NCBI GenBank assembly: GCA_031418215.1
Contig: JANOXC010000078.1
Coordinates: forward strand, 1-9,307
Source: JANOXC01 sp031418215
GTDB taxonomy: Bacteria; Bacteroidota; Bacteroidia; AKYH767-A; OLB10
DNA length: 9,307 nt
Direction of reading: 5' to 3'
Part shown: piece after piece, positions 1 through 6,442 of the stretch
How positions within the stretch are numbered: the first letter of the stretch is position 1
Layout of the letters: each line of letters begins with the position of its first letter
Notes under the pieces: generated by a model
The model's input: only the letters and a program-made list of their open reading frames with translations
The model's database searches: none
What the model was told of the DNA's origin: nothing
Position numbers and translations under genes: made by a program

Positions 1-732
1 TTTTGAAAACCAATTTTGAACTCCACCACTAAAAAACTGGAGTGTCGTAATAAATTGTGATGCTGAACCAAAAAAGTTGAATGATTGTAAGAGTGCATAA
101 GCATATCCACCGGGTGCAACATCAATCGCCACCGGGTAATCATCGGCACTTGCTCCGGTGTAATTGTTATCCCATATTTTTGTTCCGCTACTATCACACT
201 TAATTGTGTACATGTCAAACAAATTTCCGGAAGGAGAAGTAACTCTTGCAATGGCGTAAAAATTACCGGATGAGTCCACATCCATGTCAATACCATAATC
301 ATCATAAGTACTGAACCAATAAGGCTCATAATTTTTGCTCCATACTTTTCCGCTGCTATTGTATTTGCAAATGGCAAGGTCGCCATCGTTCAAAGCTGTT
401 GTACCCACGGCATACACATTTTGCCATTTATCCATCACTAATTTTTTACCATAATTCTTATACGATGCTTGCGTATTTGAATAATGGTCAGCCCATAGTT
501 GTGAGCCGCTTGCATCGTATTTTACCGTTGTAAAATTACCACCGTTAAAAGTTTGAAAACTTGTGCCTGTTACAAATACATTTCCATTTGCATCGGTAAG
601 TAAATCGTTTGATTCATCTTTTCCGGTAAGTGCACCATTAAAAAACGAGTCCCACAATTTTGCAGGGGCTTGCGCGGATACAAAATGGAATGAACAGTTT
701 AAAATTATAAATGCGAATATTATTTTTTTCAT
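1..732 (-). CDS. Secreted SBBP-like beta-propeller repeat protein, N-terminal 244 residues (partial)
   Basis: The reading frame is open from ATG at 732 down to base 1 without a stop, so the C-terminus lies outside the window. Residues 1-20 form a signal peptide (MKKIIFAFIILNCSFHFVSA, then QAP). The rest consists of repeats of about 50 residues with the pattern VxGT/AxAR, then KYDxSGxxxW, a short tail, and D-x-D-xx-GN-x-Y. Examples are KYDASGSQLW, KYNSSGKVW and KCDSSGTKIW. This resembles the SBBP / delta-60 type of bacterial beta-propeller repeat. It is the third gene of a minus-strand operon, with its ATG only 3 nt after the stop of the preceding gene. Its leader resembles that gene's leader (about 13 of 24 residues identical by eye). 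By analogy a T9SS sorting domain is expected at the missing C-terminus, but it cannot be seen. Function unknown; an exported or surface-bound propeller is the best description. Confidence 0.85.
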   Translation of the reverse strand, partial: MKKIIFAFIILNCSFHFVSAQAPAKLWDSFFNGALTGKDESNDLLTDANGNVFVTGTSFQTFNGGNFTTVKYDASGSQLWADHYSNTQASYKNYGKKLVMDKWQNVYAVGTTALNDGDLAICKYNSSGKVWSKNYEPYWFSTYDDYGIDMDVDSSGNFYAIARVTSPSGNLFDMYTIKCDSSGTKIWDNNYTGASADDYPVAIDVAPGGYAYALLQSFNFFGSASQFITTLQFFSGGVQNWFSK

Positions 733-735
733 TAC

Positions 736-3042
736 TTAATTTTTAATGAGTTTACCTGTTTGAAAATTTTCGTTCGATTTTATTTTGCAGGAATAAATTC
801 CGCTTTTCAATTCAGATAAATCGAGATTGATTTTGTTATTTCCTGATTGAAGGCTTTTGGTTGGAATTGATTTTACTTCTCTTCCAACAACATCAAAAAT
901 ATTTATGGAAACATTTTTTGTTTCGGATAAATTAAATTGGATAGTAGTAGTATTGTTGAATGGATTTGGAAAAAGAGTTACAGATTCACCGGATGAAAGA
1001 TTGTTTTCATTTACACCTGTTGGTACACAAGCCTGCAAACTCAAATCAATACAATCAAAACCACTAACGCCTCCATTTTTGTAAACGGTTATGCCTTCTG
1101 ATTGGGTTAAAATCCACAAATTGCCTAATGTATCCATCTCAATATCTTCCACCTGTTTATGTGCAATGGGTGATGAGCCATACAGAAAGGATGTCCATGA
1201 TGTTCCGTTATAAACTGAAATGCCTCCGTAGTAAGGAGCAGTTTGTGTATTGTGTGCACCAATAAAAACAGTGTCGGCATTACCGAACGCGATGGAAGTT
1301 ACATGGTCGGCAGCAATATTTGAATTTGCTTCTGTCCAGCTTGTCCATGTGGTTCCATCATATTTGTAAACACCATTGTCAGTAGCCAGCCACATGTCAT
1401 TGTTGTGGTCAAATCCAATATCATATACATACATAATGGGCAATGCGGAAAGATTCATCGTTGACCATACACCGTTATCATAAATAGCAACAGTCATAAA
1501 TCCCCCGAAATAGATTTTGCCTCCTGCACGGGGTTCCATACAAAGCAGACTTGTAGGTGGCAACGTACTGTTAGCTGAATTGTAATTTGTCCATGAGTTA
1601 TTGCTGTGGTCATACATAAAAACAGAATTACTATACATGCGCATAAATACATGACCGCTATCATCGGCTTCCGCTTCTAAAGGCGATTGAAAAAGCGGAC
1701 TGACATTTGTATTATCCCACAAAACCCATGAAGCATAATTTTTATAATCACCACCAGGAATTTGAATCGCATAACCTAACACACCGTCATAGGTCATCCA
1801 TATATCTCCATAACTGTCTTCGGTTATAGATGAGCCTATAGGAGTAAGATTTTGCAGTGAGGGAAAAAGTCCGCCATTATTGGGACTATATGCTTCCCAA
1901 TGGGGACAATCGAAAACCTGTATGCCTCCATCACCGTTTGCAAACCACTTCCGGTTTTTTGAATCTACAAAAATCTGGTCGTTAAAGTTATCCGACAACC
2001 CTGTATTGTATCGGGTGTAGCGGGTCCAGTTTGTGCCATCAAACTTTTCTAAAGAACCGATACCACATGTCCAAAAATTCCCTGCTGCATCAATATGTGC
2101 ATCGTACGTGTGGTTGGTTTCAGGATGACTAATCCAATTTGCTCCATCATAAATGTAAGTGAGGTAAGTGCCGCCAACAGTGGTTATAATAACGCTGTCA
2201 CCCCTTGCATCCACAGCATACAGCCCCGTTGCTGATACAGGTGAATTGGCAGCATTGATATGAGTCCATGTTACACCATCAAAAATATCTATTGCACTTC
2301 CTGTGGCAGCATATATTTTATTTGTGGTGGCATCATAAGCAACATCGGTTACATCGTTATTGGAAAGACCTGAATTCTGAATGTTATATAAAATCCAGTT
2401 AAGCCCGTCAAATTTTATCAAGCCGAGATTGCTTCCTATCCAGATATTGTTTTGTGCATCAGCTTTTATTTTGTCAACCTCGGCTGTTTGCAAATTAGAA
2501 TTGGTGGGAGTATAAATAGTCCAGGAGGTTCCATTAAATTTTGCAATTCCGCCAAGTGCAGATGTTGTAACATCATTAAATGTTGCCCACACCGTATTAT
2601 TGCCATCAATAGTTATTCCCCGCATATCATCAGAAGGCATAGGGGTGTTTAAGGTGGTGTACTGCGTCCATATTGTACCATCATAATGCGCAATGCCGCC
2701 ATGGGCAATGCCATTTCCAACACCATTGGTGGCAACCCATACGTCATCATTGTTATCAAAAGCAATATCATATACACGGTCGGCAGGAAGGTATCCATCT
2801 CTATTTGACCAGCAGGTAAAAATTGTATCGACATAATTAAACCGAACCACTGAACCCGCACTCCAGAAGGGCATGAAACCACCTGACCAAACATCGCCAT
2901 TGCAATCAGTAGTTACCACCTGGTGATAATCACCTGCAATACCAGATTTATCAGCTCGCATGAAATACCATTCGGGAGTTTGCGCCTGTGCAATCAGGAA
3001 TGATGCATTGCAAATCAGGATTCCAAAAATTATCTTTTTCAT
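736..3042 (-). CDS. Secreted 14-blade propeller protein with T9SS C-terminal sorting domain (downstream paralogue)
   Basis: 768 residues. Residues 1-20 are a signal peptide, with likely cleavage after AQA. Residues ~45-655 hold 14 repeats of 40-50 residues with the pattern NNxxWIGTxxGIxxYDGTxWTxYxxxNSxL. They resemble the Reg_prop (two-component regulator propeller) repeats of hybrid two-component sensors, but no transmembrane, kinase or DNA-binding domain follows. Fourteen units fit two seven-bladed propellers (inference). Blade 8 carries FDCPHWEAY (~377-385) and blade 9 TEDSYGDIWM (~407-416). After the propellers comes C664-IDLSLQA-C672, a possible disulfide. Residues ~688-768 are a T9SS type A sorting domain: FPNP at 691-694, LSELKSGIY at 742-750, and the end KLIKN. 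Such domains direct export across the outer membrane and are usually cleaved for surface anchoring. The ATG lies 5 nt after the upstream gene's stop, so translational coupling is likely. No Shine-Dalgarno is seen, as is normal in Bacteroidota. The ligand is unknown. Confidence 0.92.
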   Translation of the reverse strand: MKKIIFGILICNASFLIAQAQTPEWYFMRADKSGIAGDYHQVVTTDCNGDVWSGGFMPFWSAGSVVRFNYVDTIFTCWSNRDGYLPADRVYDIAFDNNDDVWVATNGVGNGIAHGGIAHYDGTIWTQYTTLNTPMPSDDMRGITIDGNNTVWATFNDVTTSALGGIAKFNGTSWTIYTPTNSNLQTAEVDKIKADAQNNIWIGSNLGLIKFDGLNWILYNIQNSGLSNNDVTDVAYDATTNKIYAATGSAIDIFDGVTWTHINAANSPVSATGLYAVDARGDSVIITTVGGTYLTYIYDGANWISHPETNHTYDAHIDAAGNFWTCGIGSLEKFDGTNWTRYTRYNTGLSDNFNDQIFVDSKNRKWFANGDGGIQVFDCPHWEAYSPNNGGLFPSLQNLTPIGSSITEDSYGDIWMTYDGVLGYAIQIPGGDYKNYASWVLWDNTNVSPLFQSPLEAEADDSGHVFMRMYSNSVFMYDHSNNSWTNYNSANSTLPPTSLLCMEPRAGGKIYFGGFMTVAIYDNGVWSTMNLSALPIMYVYDIGFDHNNDMWLATDNGVYKYDGTTWTSWTEANSNIAADHVTSIAFGNADTVFIGAHNTQTAPYYGGISVYNGTSWTSFLYGSSPIAHKQVEDIEMDTLGNLWILTQSEGITVYKNGGVSGFDCIDLSLQACVPTGVNENNLSSGESVTLFPNPFNNTTTIQFNLSETKNVSINIFDVVGREVKSIPTKSLQSGNNKINLDLSELKSGIYSCKIKSNENFQTGKLIKN
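781..938. repeat. Direct repeat copy A: sorting-domain coding segment
   Basis: This segment encodes most of the T9SS sorting domain of the 736-3042 gene. It aligns without gaps to 3093-3250 with about 14 mismatches in 158 bases (around 91% identity, counted by eye). Seven of those mismatches fall in one 15-base stretch near 897-911. The flanking propeller-coding DNA is clearly more divergent. Confidence 0.85.
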
Positions 3043-3047
3043 TTTGT

Positions 3048-5366
3048 TTAATTTTTAATAAGTTTAATAGCTTGAATATCTTCTTTTAAAAATATTTTGC
3101 AGAAATAAATTCCGCTTTTCAATTCAGATAAATTGAGATTGATTTTATTTTTTCCTGATTGTAGGTTTTTGGTTGGAATTGATTTTACTTCTCTTCCAAC
3201 AACATCAACAATTGAAACAGAAACATTTTTTGTTTCAGATAAATTAAATTCTAATGTTGTTGTTGATTGAAATGGATTTGGGTAAACGGCAATATCATTT
3301 CCCCTTGTATAATTATTTTCATTTATAGCAGTAGGCGTGGTACACATTTGCAAACTTTTATCTAAGCAACTATATCCAACTACTCCTGTAGGATTAAAAA
3401 TTGCAGTTCCATTTCCGAATGTTGTTATCCATACATTACCAAGGGTATCCAATGCCATTCGTTCTACAAATTCTTCCGGTAATCCCGAATTGGTGGTGGT
3501 GTATGTTAACCATGTTGTACCATCAAAAGAAAGTATGCCTTGAGGACCTGGAAAGACAGCGTCTTCTGCATGAATGTATAACAGTCCATTTGCATCAAAC
3601 AGGAGGGTGCTTACCCAATCACCAAACATAGGTGTGTTGTTGTGGTCGAATAATGTCCAGTTTGTGTTATCATATTTATATAACCCATGTTCTGTTGCTA
3701 TCCATTTGTTTCCTAAACTGTCGAATGCAATATCAAGTACATTGCCTGCTTGCATGGGTGTATTTAGAGAAGTAAAAAATGTCCAGTTAGTTTGGTCGAA
3801 TTTTGCAAGCCCTGAGGCTCCACAGACCCATACATTATTTGAATCATCCACACGAATGGAATGAATGTCCAGGACACCGCCAATCTGCGATATGTTAAAA
3901 TTGCCCGTCCAGGAATTGGTTGCATGATTATATCTTGATACCGTTGTAGCATATCTATAGCCTACCCACACATTTCCGGTTTTATCTGCACAAATGCGTG
4001 TAGTGGACCCTAAATTTAAACCGGCATTCACATTATTCCATACTACCCATGCTGCCGAATTATGTACATCGCCATTTGGTATTTGAACTACACCACCTTG
4101 TACTCCATCATAGAGCATCCATATGTCGCCATAGCTATCTTCAGTAACACCCACACCAGAGCCGGTGTAAGTAATTGGCTGAGGATAGTGATTGCGATTG
4201 TAAGGCCCATAACTCTCCCAATTTGGACAATCGAACATGCTTATACCGCCATTTAGATTGCTTGCAAACCATGCACGGTTTCTGCTATCAATAAATACAT
4301 CGTTGTTTTGCATTGCCGGTAAACCTGTATTGAATTTATCATAAGTTGTCCAGCTTGTGCCATCAAATTTTTCTAAAAAACCAATTCCACACATCCAGTA
4401 TTTTCCATCATAACCAATGCGAACATCATACACTGCCCCCGGTGCAATATGTGTTGTCCACGAAGTTCCATCAAAAATCCAGCAGCCGGAAGTGCCGCCA
4501 GACAAACCAACTATAACGGTATCTCCATGTGCATCAACCTCGACTAAATTGCCTGTTACTATTGGTGAATTTGAGCTGTTGATGTGTGTCCATGTTCCGT
4601 TATCATAAATGTCAACTGAAAAAACCGTTACTACATAAACCTTGTTTGTGACTTCATCCACTTCTACATCTTTAACTCCATTGTTGGGAGACAATCCTGA
4701 ATTAGCATCGGTAAAAAGTATCCAGTTAAGTCCGTCAAATTTTATCAAACCTAAGTTGCACCCAATCCAAATATTATTTTGTGCATCCACATCAATGTCT
4801 TTTACTTCGGTGGTTTGCAATCCTGAATTTGCTGGTGTGTAAACTGTCCAGATTGAGCCATTGTATTTTGCAACGCCGCCAGCACCTGTTTGGTTATTGT
4901 AAAAAGTAATCCACACATTGTTGTTGTGGTCCACCACTATTCCTTCAACATAATCATTTGTTAAAGGTGAATTGGTAGCATTCCACATCTGCCAGGTTGT
5001 TCCGTCAAAATGCGCCACACCGCCATGCAAATTAAAATTTTGATTTTCATCGCAACCTACCCATACACCATCATTATTATCAAATGCAATAGCGGTTACA
5101 ATCGAGCCGGGAATGTATCCTTCAAAGTTGCTCCAGGAAGTCCATGTGGTATCGTTAAAACGAACAAGACTTCCCTGCGCATGAAATGGAAGGTAACCAC
5201 CAGTCCAGATATTTCCGCAATGGTCGGCTTCGGTTACAAATGAGTAATCGCCACCAATGCCTGTATTGGTGGTTCTAAGGTATTTCCAGTTGGGATTTAC
5301 TATTTGTGCTTCTGATACAAAATCAATGATAATGATGAGTGCTATTAAATAAATATTGATTTTCAT
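3048..5366 (-). CDS. Secreted 14-blade propeller protein with T9SS C-terminal sorting domain (upstream paralogue)
   Basis: 772 residues, first gene of the minus-strand operon. Residues 1-20 are a hydrophobic signal peptide (cleavage probably after SEA). It then has 14 propeller units lined up one to one with its downstream neighbour: WxSW at blade 1, FDGLNWILF at blade 4, FDCPNWESY at blade 8 (~378-386), TEDSYGDIWM at ~408-417, YDNTNWTLF at blade 12. The paired cysteines (C667, C675) and the T9SS sorting domain (YPNPF 695-699, LSELKSGIY 746-754, KLIKN end) are also shared. By eye about half of the propeller residues match the paralogue, while the sorting domain is nearly identical. This is a clear tandem duplication of a complete secreted module. 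It is probably surface-displayed and binds a ligand or partner that the sequence does not reveal. The repeats recall sensor propellers, but no signalling domain is attached. The start is the only plausible one: ATG directly before the hydrophobic leader. Confidence 0.92.
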   Translation of the reverse strand: MKINIYLIALIIIIDFVSEAQIVNPNWKYLRTTNTGIGGDYSFVTEADHCGNIWTGGYLPFHAQGSLVRFNDTTWTSWSNFEGYIPGSIVTAIAFDNNDGVWVGCDENQNFNLHGGVAHFDGTTWQMWNATNSPLTNDYVEGIVVDHNNNVWITFYNNQTGAGGVAKYNGSIWTVYTPANSGLQTTEVKDIDVDAQNNIWIGCNLGLIKFDGLNWILFTDANSGLSPNNGVKDVEVDEVTNKVYVVTVFSVDIYDNGTWTHINSSNSPIVTGNLVEVDAHGDTVIVGLSGGTSGCWIFDGTSWTTHIAPGAVYDVRIGYDGKYWMCGIGFLEKFDGTSWTTYDKFNTGLPAMQNNDVFIDSRNRAWFASNLNGGISMFDCPNWESYGPYNRNHYPQPITYTGSGVGVTEDSYGDIWMLYDGVQGGVVQIPNGDVHNSAAWVVWNNVNAGLNLGSTTRICADKTGNVWVGYRYATTVSRYNHATNSWTGNFNISQIGGVLDIHSIRVDDSNNVWVCGASGLAKFDQTNWTFFTSLNTPMQAGNVLDIAFDSLGNKWIATEHGLYKYDNTNWTLFDHNNTPMFGDWVSTLLFDANGLLYIHAEDAVFPGPQGILSFDGTTWLTYTTTNSGLPEEFVERMALDTLGNVWITTFGNGTAIFNPTGVVGYSCLDKSLQMCTTPTAINENNYTRGNDIAVYPNPFQSTTTLEFNLSETKNVSVSIVDVVGREVKSIPTKNLQSGKNKINLNLSELKSGIYFCKIFLKEDIQAIKLIKN
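3093..3250. repeat. Direct repeat copy B: sorting-domain coding segment
   Basis: Partner of 781-938, lying in the 3048-5366 gene at the equivalent position. Same orientation and same length, without gaps. Two such copies about 2.3 kb apart are a natural substrate for gene conversion or unequal exchange that would fuse the two genes. Confidence 0.85.
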
Positions 5367-5445
5367 TCTACTTATTTTTTTAAATCGCTTAATAAATTAC
5401 GATTAATAATTAAATTTTGTTTTTGAATAATAATAGCAGGAGTAG

Positions 5446-5570
5446 TTTTGTTTCTTTAATACTAAAAGTGCGCTAAGATTTTATGAATGAAAACATTCAT
5501 TCGTTAAAAGATGCGGAACGCTACTATTAATAGCATTCAAAAACCACAATATTTTTAGAAAGAAACAAAA
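5446..5570. repeat. 125-bp AT-rich element bounded by a perfect 12-bp inverted repeat
   Basis: TTTTGTTTCTTT at 5446-5457 is the exact reverse complement of AAAGAAACAAAA at 5559-5570. Inside lie a 7-bp hairpin (ATGAATG 5483-5489, loop AAAA, CATTCAT 5494-5500) and a 10-bp palindrome (CTATTAATAG, 5524-5533). The element fills most of the 210-nt spacer between the orphan metal-type gene and the propeller operon, so it must lie within or near the operon's promoter or the upstream gene's terminator. No U-tract follows either hairpin and no flanking target duplication is evident. It could be a MITE-like insertion, a long-range mRNA hairpin, or a chance result of A/T-rich DNA. Confidence 0.4.
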
Positions 5571-5576
5571 TGATGG

Positions 5577-5963
5577 TTAAGAAAATTGAGGAGGGTGCCA
5601 AACGATTGCATGAAAACTTGTAATAACGAAAGAGTCGTTACCCGGAAAAAAATCATTTCCCTCTATTCCAAAAGTTTGAAAATTAGTAGATGATAACTGG
5701 CATGAAATGGAAATAAAAAAAATATTTGAAATGCAGGTATCGTGCGATTTAAATGGAAGTTGTTTATCACGTTCATTGTCCTTGTCGTTATGGTCGTCTG
5801 TTACGTAGTGCATCACAAGAAACTGATACAACGAAACAGAACTATCATCTTTTTGATGTTCATGCAAATGCTCAAAGACCACTTCAACTTTCAGCAACTC
5901 TTTTAAATCTGTTGCAGAAAAAAAATATACGAAAAGAAGGAATATGGCAGCGAATTTTTTCAA
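5577..5963 (-). CDS. Small secreted His/Asp-rich protein of the Bacteroidota heavy-metal-efflux-associated type (orphan)
   Basis: 128 residues, read from TTG (KKFAAIFLLFVYFF... follows). There is no in-frame ATG before residue 51, and the only other in-frame start-like codon upstream (ATT) lies just after a stop, so TTG is the likely start. Residues 1-18 form a signal peptide or N-terminal anchor. The mature part is rich in possible metal ligands: EHLHEH 31-36, MHY 51-53, DDHNDKDNERD 56-66, LPFKSHDTC 69-77. It ends in VWHPPQFS. From memory, this layout (leader, LLKxxVxFEHxxEH, FLxMHY, D-rich segment, LPFKS, terminal WxPPxF) matches small proteins encoded just ahead of CzcA/CusA-type RND efflux genes and their partners in Bacteroidota. 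A role in periplasmic metal handling is inferred, not shown. No efflux, sensor or outer-membrane factor gene is present on either side, so the copy is isolated. Confidence 0.75.
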   Translation of the reverse strand: MKKFAAIFLLFVYFFSATDLKELLKVEVVFEHLHEHQKDDSSVSLYQFLVMHYVTDDHNDKDNERDKQLPFKSHDTCISNIFFISISCQLSSTNFQTFGIEGNDFFPGNDSFVITSFHAIVWHPPQFS

Positions 5964-5968
5964 CGAGT

Positions 5969-5976
5969 CAAAGGTA
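5969..5976 (-). promoter_or_regulatory. Possible Bacteroidota -7 promoter box (TACCTTTG)
   Basis: On the minus strand TACCTTTG matches the TAnnTTTG -7 consensus of Bacteroidota exactly. It ends 5 nt before the TTG start codon of the 5577-5963 gene, so transcription would begin at or almost at the start codon, giving a leaderless or near-leaderless mRNA. No TTG-type -33 box is found at the expected distance, so the match may be chance. Confidence 0.22.
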
Positions 5977-6169
5977 AGTAAAGAAATGAGTTAAGTGGTT
6001 TTTTCTTATTGAACAGGGTTAAATTGTATTTGAAACGGAAGGAGAGTTGTAAAAACGTACTTTTTAAGCTTTATTTTGAAACAAAATTTGCTATGAAGAA
6101 GTAGAGCGCTGAAGAAAAACACTCTTTCCTTTTTTTTGAATGATCCTTTTTTGATTTTTCATGTCCATT

Positions 6170-6191
6170 TTTACACGGTTTAGTGTAAACC
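6170..6191. repeat. Two overlapping inverted repeats able to form alternative hairpins
   Basis: TTTACAC (6170-6176) pairs with GTGTAAA (6183-6189) around a 6-nt loop. GGTTTA (6177-6182) pairs with TAAACC (6186-6191) around GTG. The two folds exclude each other because they share 6186-6189 and because the loop of one is an arm of the other. The motif lies directly before the group II intron relic, in otherwise empty sequence. It could be an operator, an RNA switch point, or the junction left by the insertion. Confidence 0.35.
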
Positions 6192-6310
6192 TATTTCAGG
6201 ACAAGTCAACTGGGAACTACGATTACATTGAAACGTTTAGCATCGAGAGGTTATGAACCATTACTCGATCATTACTTAAAAGTTGCGCCACAACTTAACG
6301 AACCCTTTGT

Positions 6311-6325
6311 CTGCCAGTCAGGCAG
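6311..6325. repeat. Short palindrome CTGCC-AGTCA-GGCAG
   Basis: A 5-bp G/C stem with a 5-nt loop, directly before the domain V core and more G/C-rich than its surroundings. It resembles the small dispersed palindromes (CTGCC/GGCAG type) common in Bacteroidota intergenic DNA. A related pair, GGCAG (6408-6412) and CTGCC (6423-6427), follows just after the intron end. Confidence 0.5.
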
Positions 6326-6326
6326 G

Positions 6327-6403
6327 GCTGTATGCGTGACCCGCATGAACAGTGGTGTGAGAGCCACCCCCTACGTAATCTTGCGTAGGGCGGGCTACTC
6401 GAT
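6327..6403 (+). ncRNA. Group II intron domains V and VI
   Basis: Domain V: CTGT 6328-6331 pairs with ACAG 6349-6352, and ATGCG 6332-6336 with CGCAT 6342-6346, around loop TGACC. A 2-nt bulge GA (6347-6348) sits on the 3' side, where the family has its conserved two-base bulge. Domain VI: GAG 6359-6361 pairs with CTC 6398-6400, AGCC 6362-6365 with GGCT 6393-6396, and CCCTACG 6369-6375 with CGTAGGG 6384-6390. A6397 is left as a single bulged adenosine, the expected lariat branch point, 6 nt before the presumed splice site at 6403. The basal strand of domain V carrying the catalytic triad does not pair properly: G6325 and G6326 face G6355 and G6354. A self-splicing-competent core is therefore unlikely. 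Confidence 0.7.
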
Positions 6404-6442
6404 TATGGGCAGGTTTGCTCTTCTGCCATTGATAAAAGGTTG

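Larger units (their letters stand above)
6192..6403 (+). mobile_element. Group II intron 3' fragment (relic), left edge uncertain
   Basis: The right-hand part has the domain V and domain VI folds of a bacterial group II intron, ending in CTACTCGAT with the 3' splice site probably after T6403 (terminal AY). Upstream are two further foldable pieces that may be domain IV or linker remains: ATCGAG 6242-6247 with CTCGAT 6264-6269 enclosing GGTT/AACC, and AAGTTG 6280-6285 with CAACTT 6291-6296. There is no reverse transcriptase/maturase reading frame and no domain I, so this is not a complete intron. Retrohoming copies are often 5'-truncated, which would leave just such a 3' end. The left limit is set only where the structured, less AT-rich sequence begins and could be anywhere from ~6192 to ~6300. 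The fragment is antisense to both flanking genes. Confidence 0.65.

Noticed and set aside
2649..2900. 83-residue minus-strand frame inside the downstream propeller gene
   Set aside because: Alternative frame of the same strand within a clear coding region. It reads repeated blade codons out of frame and has no independent start signal.
736..5366. Reading the propeller proteins as two-component sensors
   Set aside because: The repeats resemble sensor propellers, but there is no transmembrane helix, histidine kinase, receiver or AraC-type domain, and the C-termini are T9SS sorting domains.
5443..5450. TAGTTTTG on the plus strand, matching TAnnTTTG, with TTG 17 nt upstream
   Set aside because: Good promoter look-alike, but no plus-strand gene begins before the transposase 2.2 kb away. 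In this AT-rich spacer it is probably chance, unless an antisense RNA exists.
6161..6256. 31-codon plus-strand frame (MSIFTRFSVNLFQ...) before the intron relic
   Set aside because: Short, with no start-region signal, no recognised relatives, and overlapping inverted repeats. Chance is the simpler explanation.
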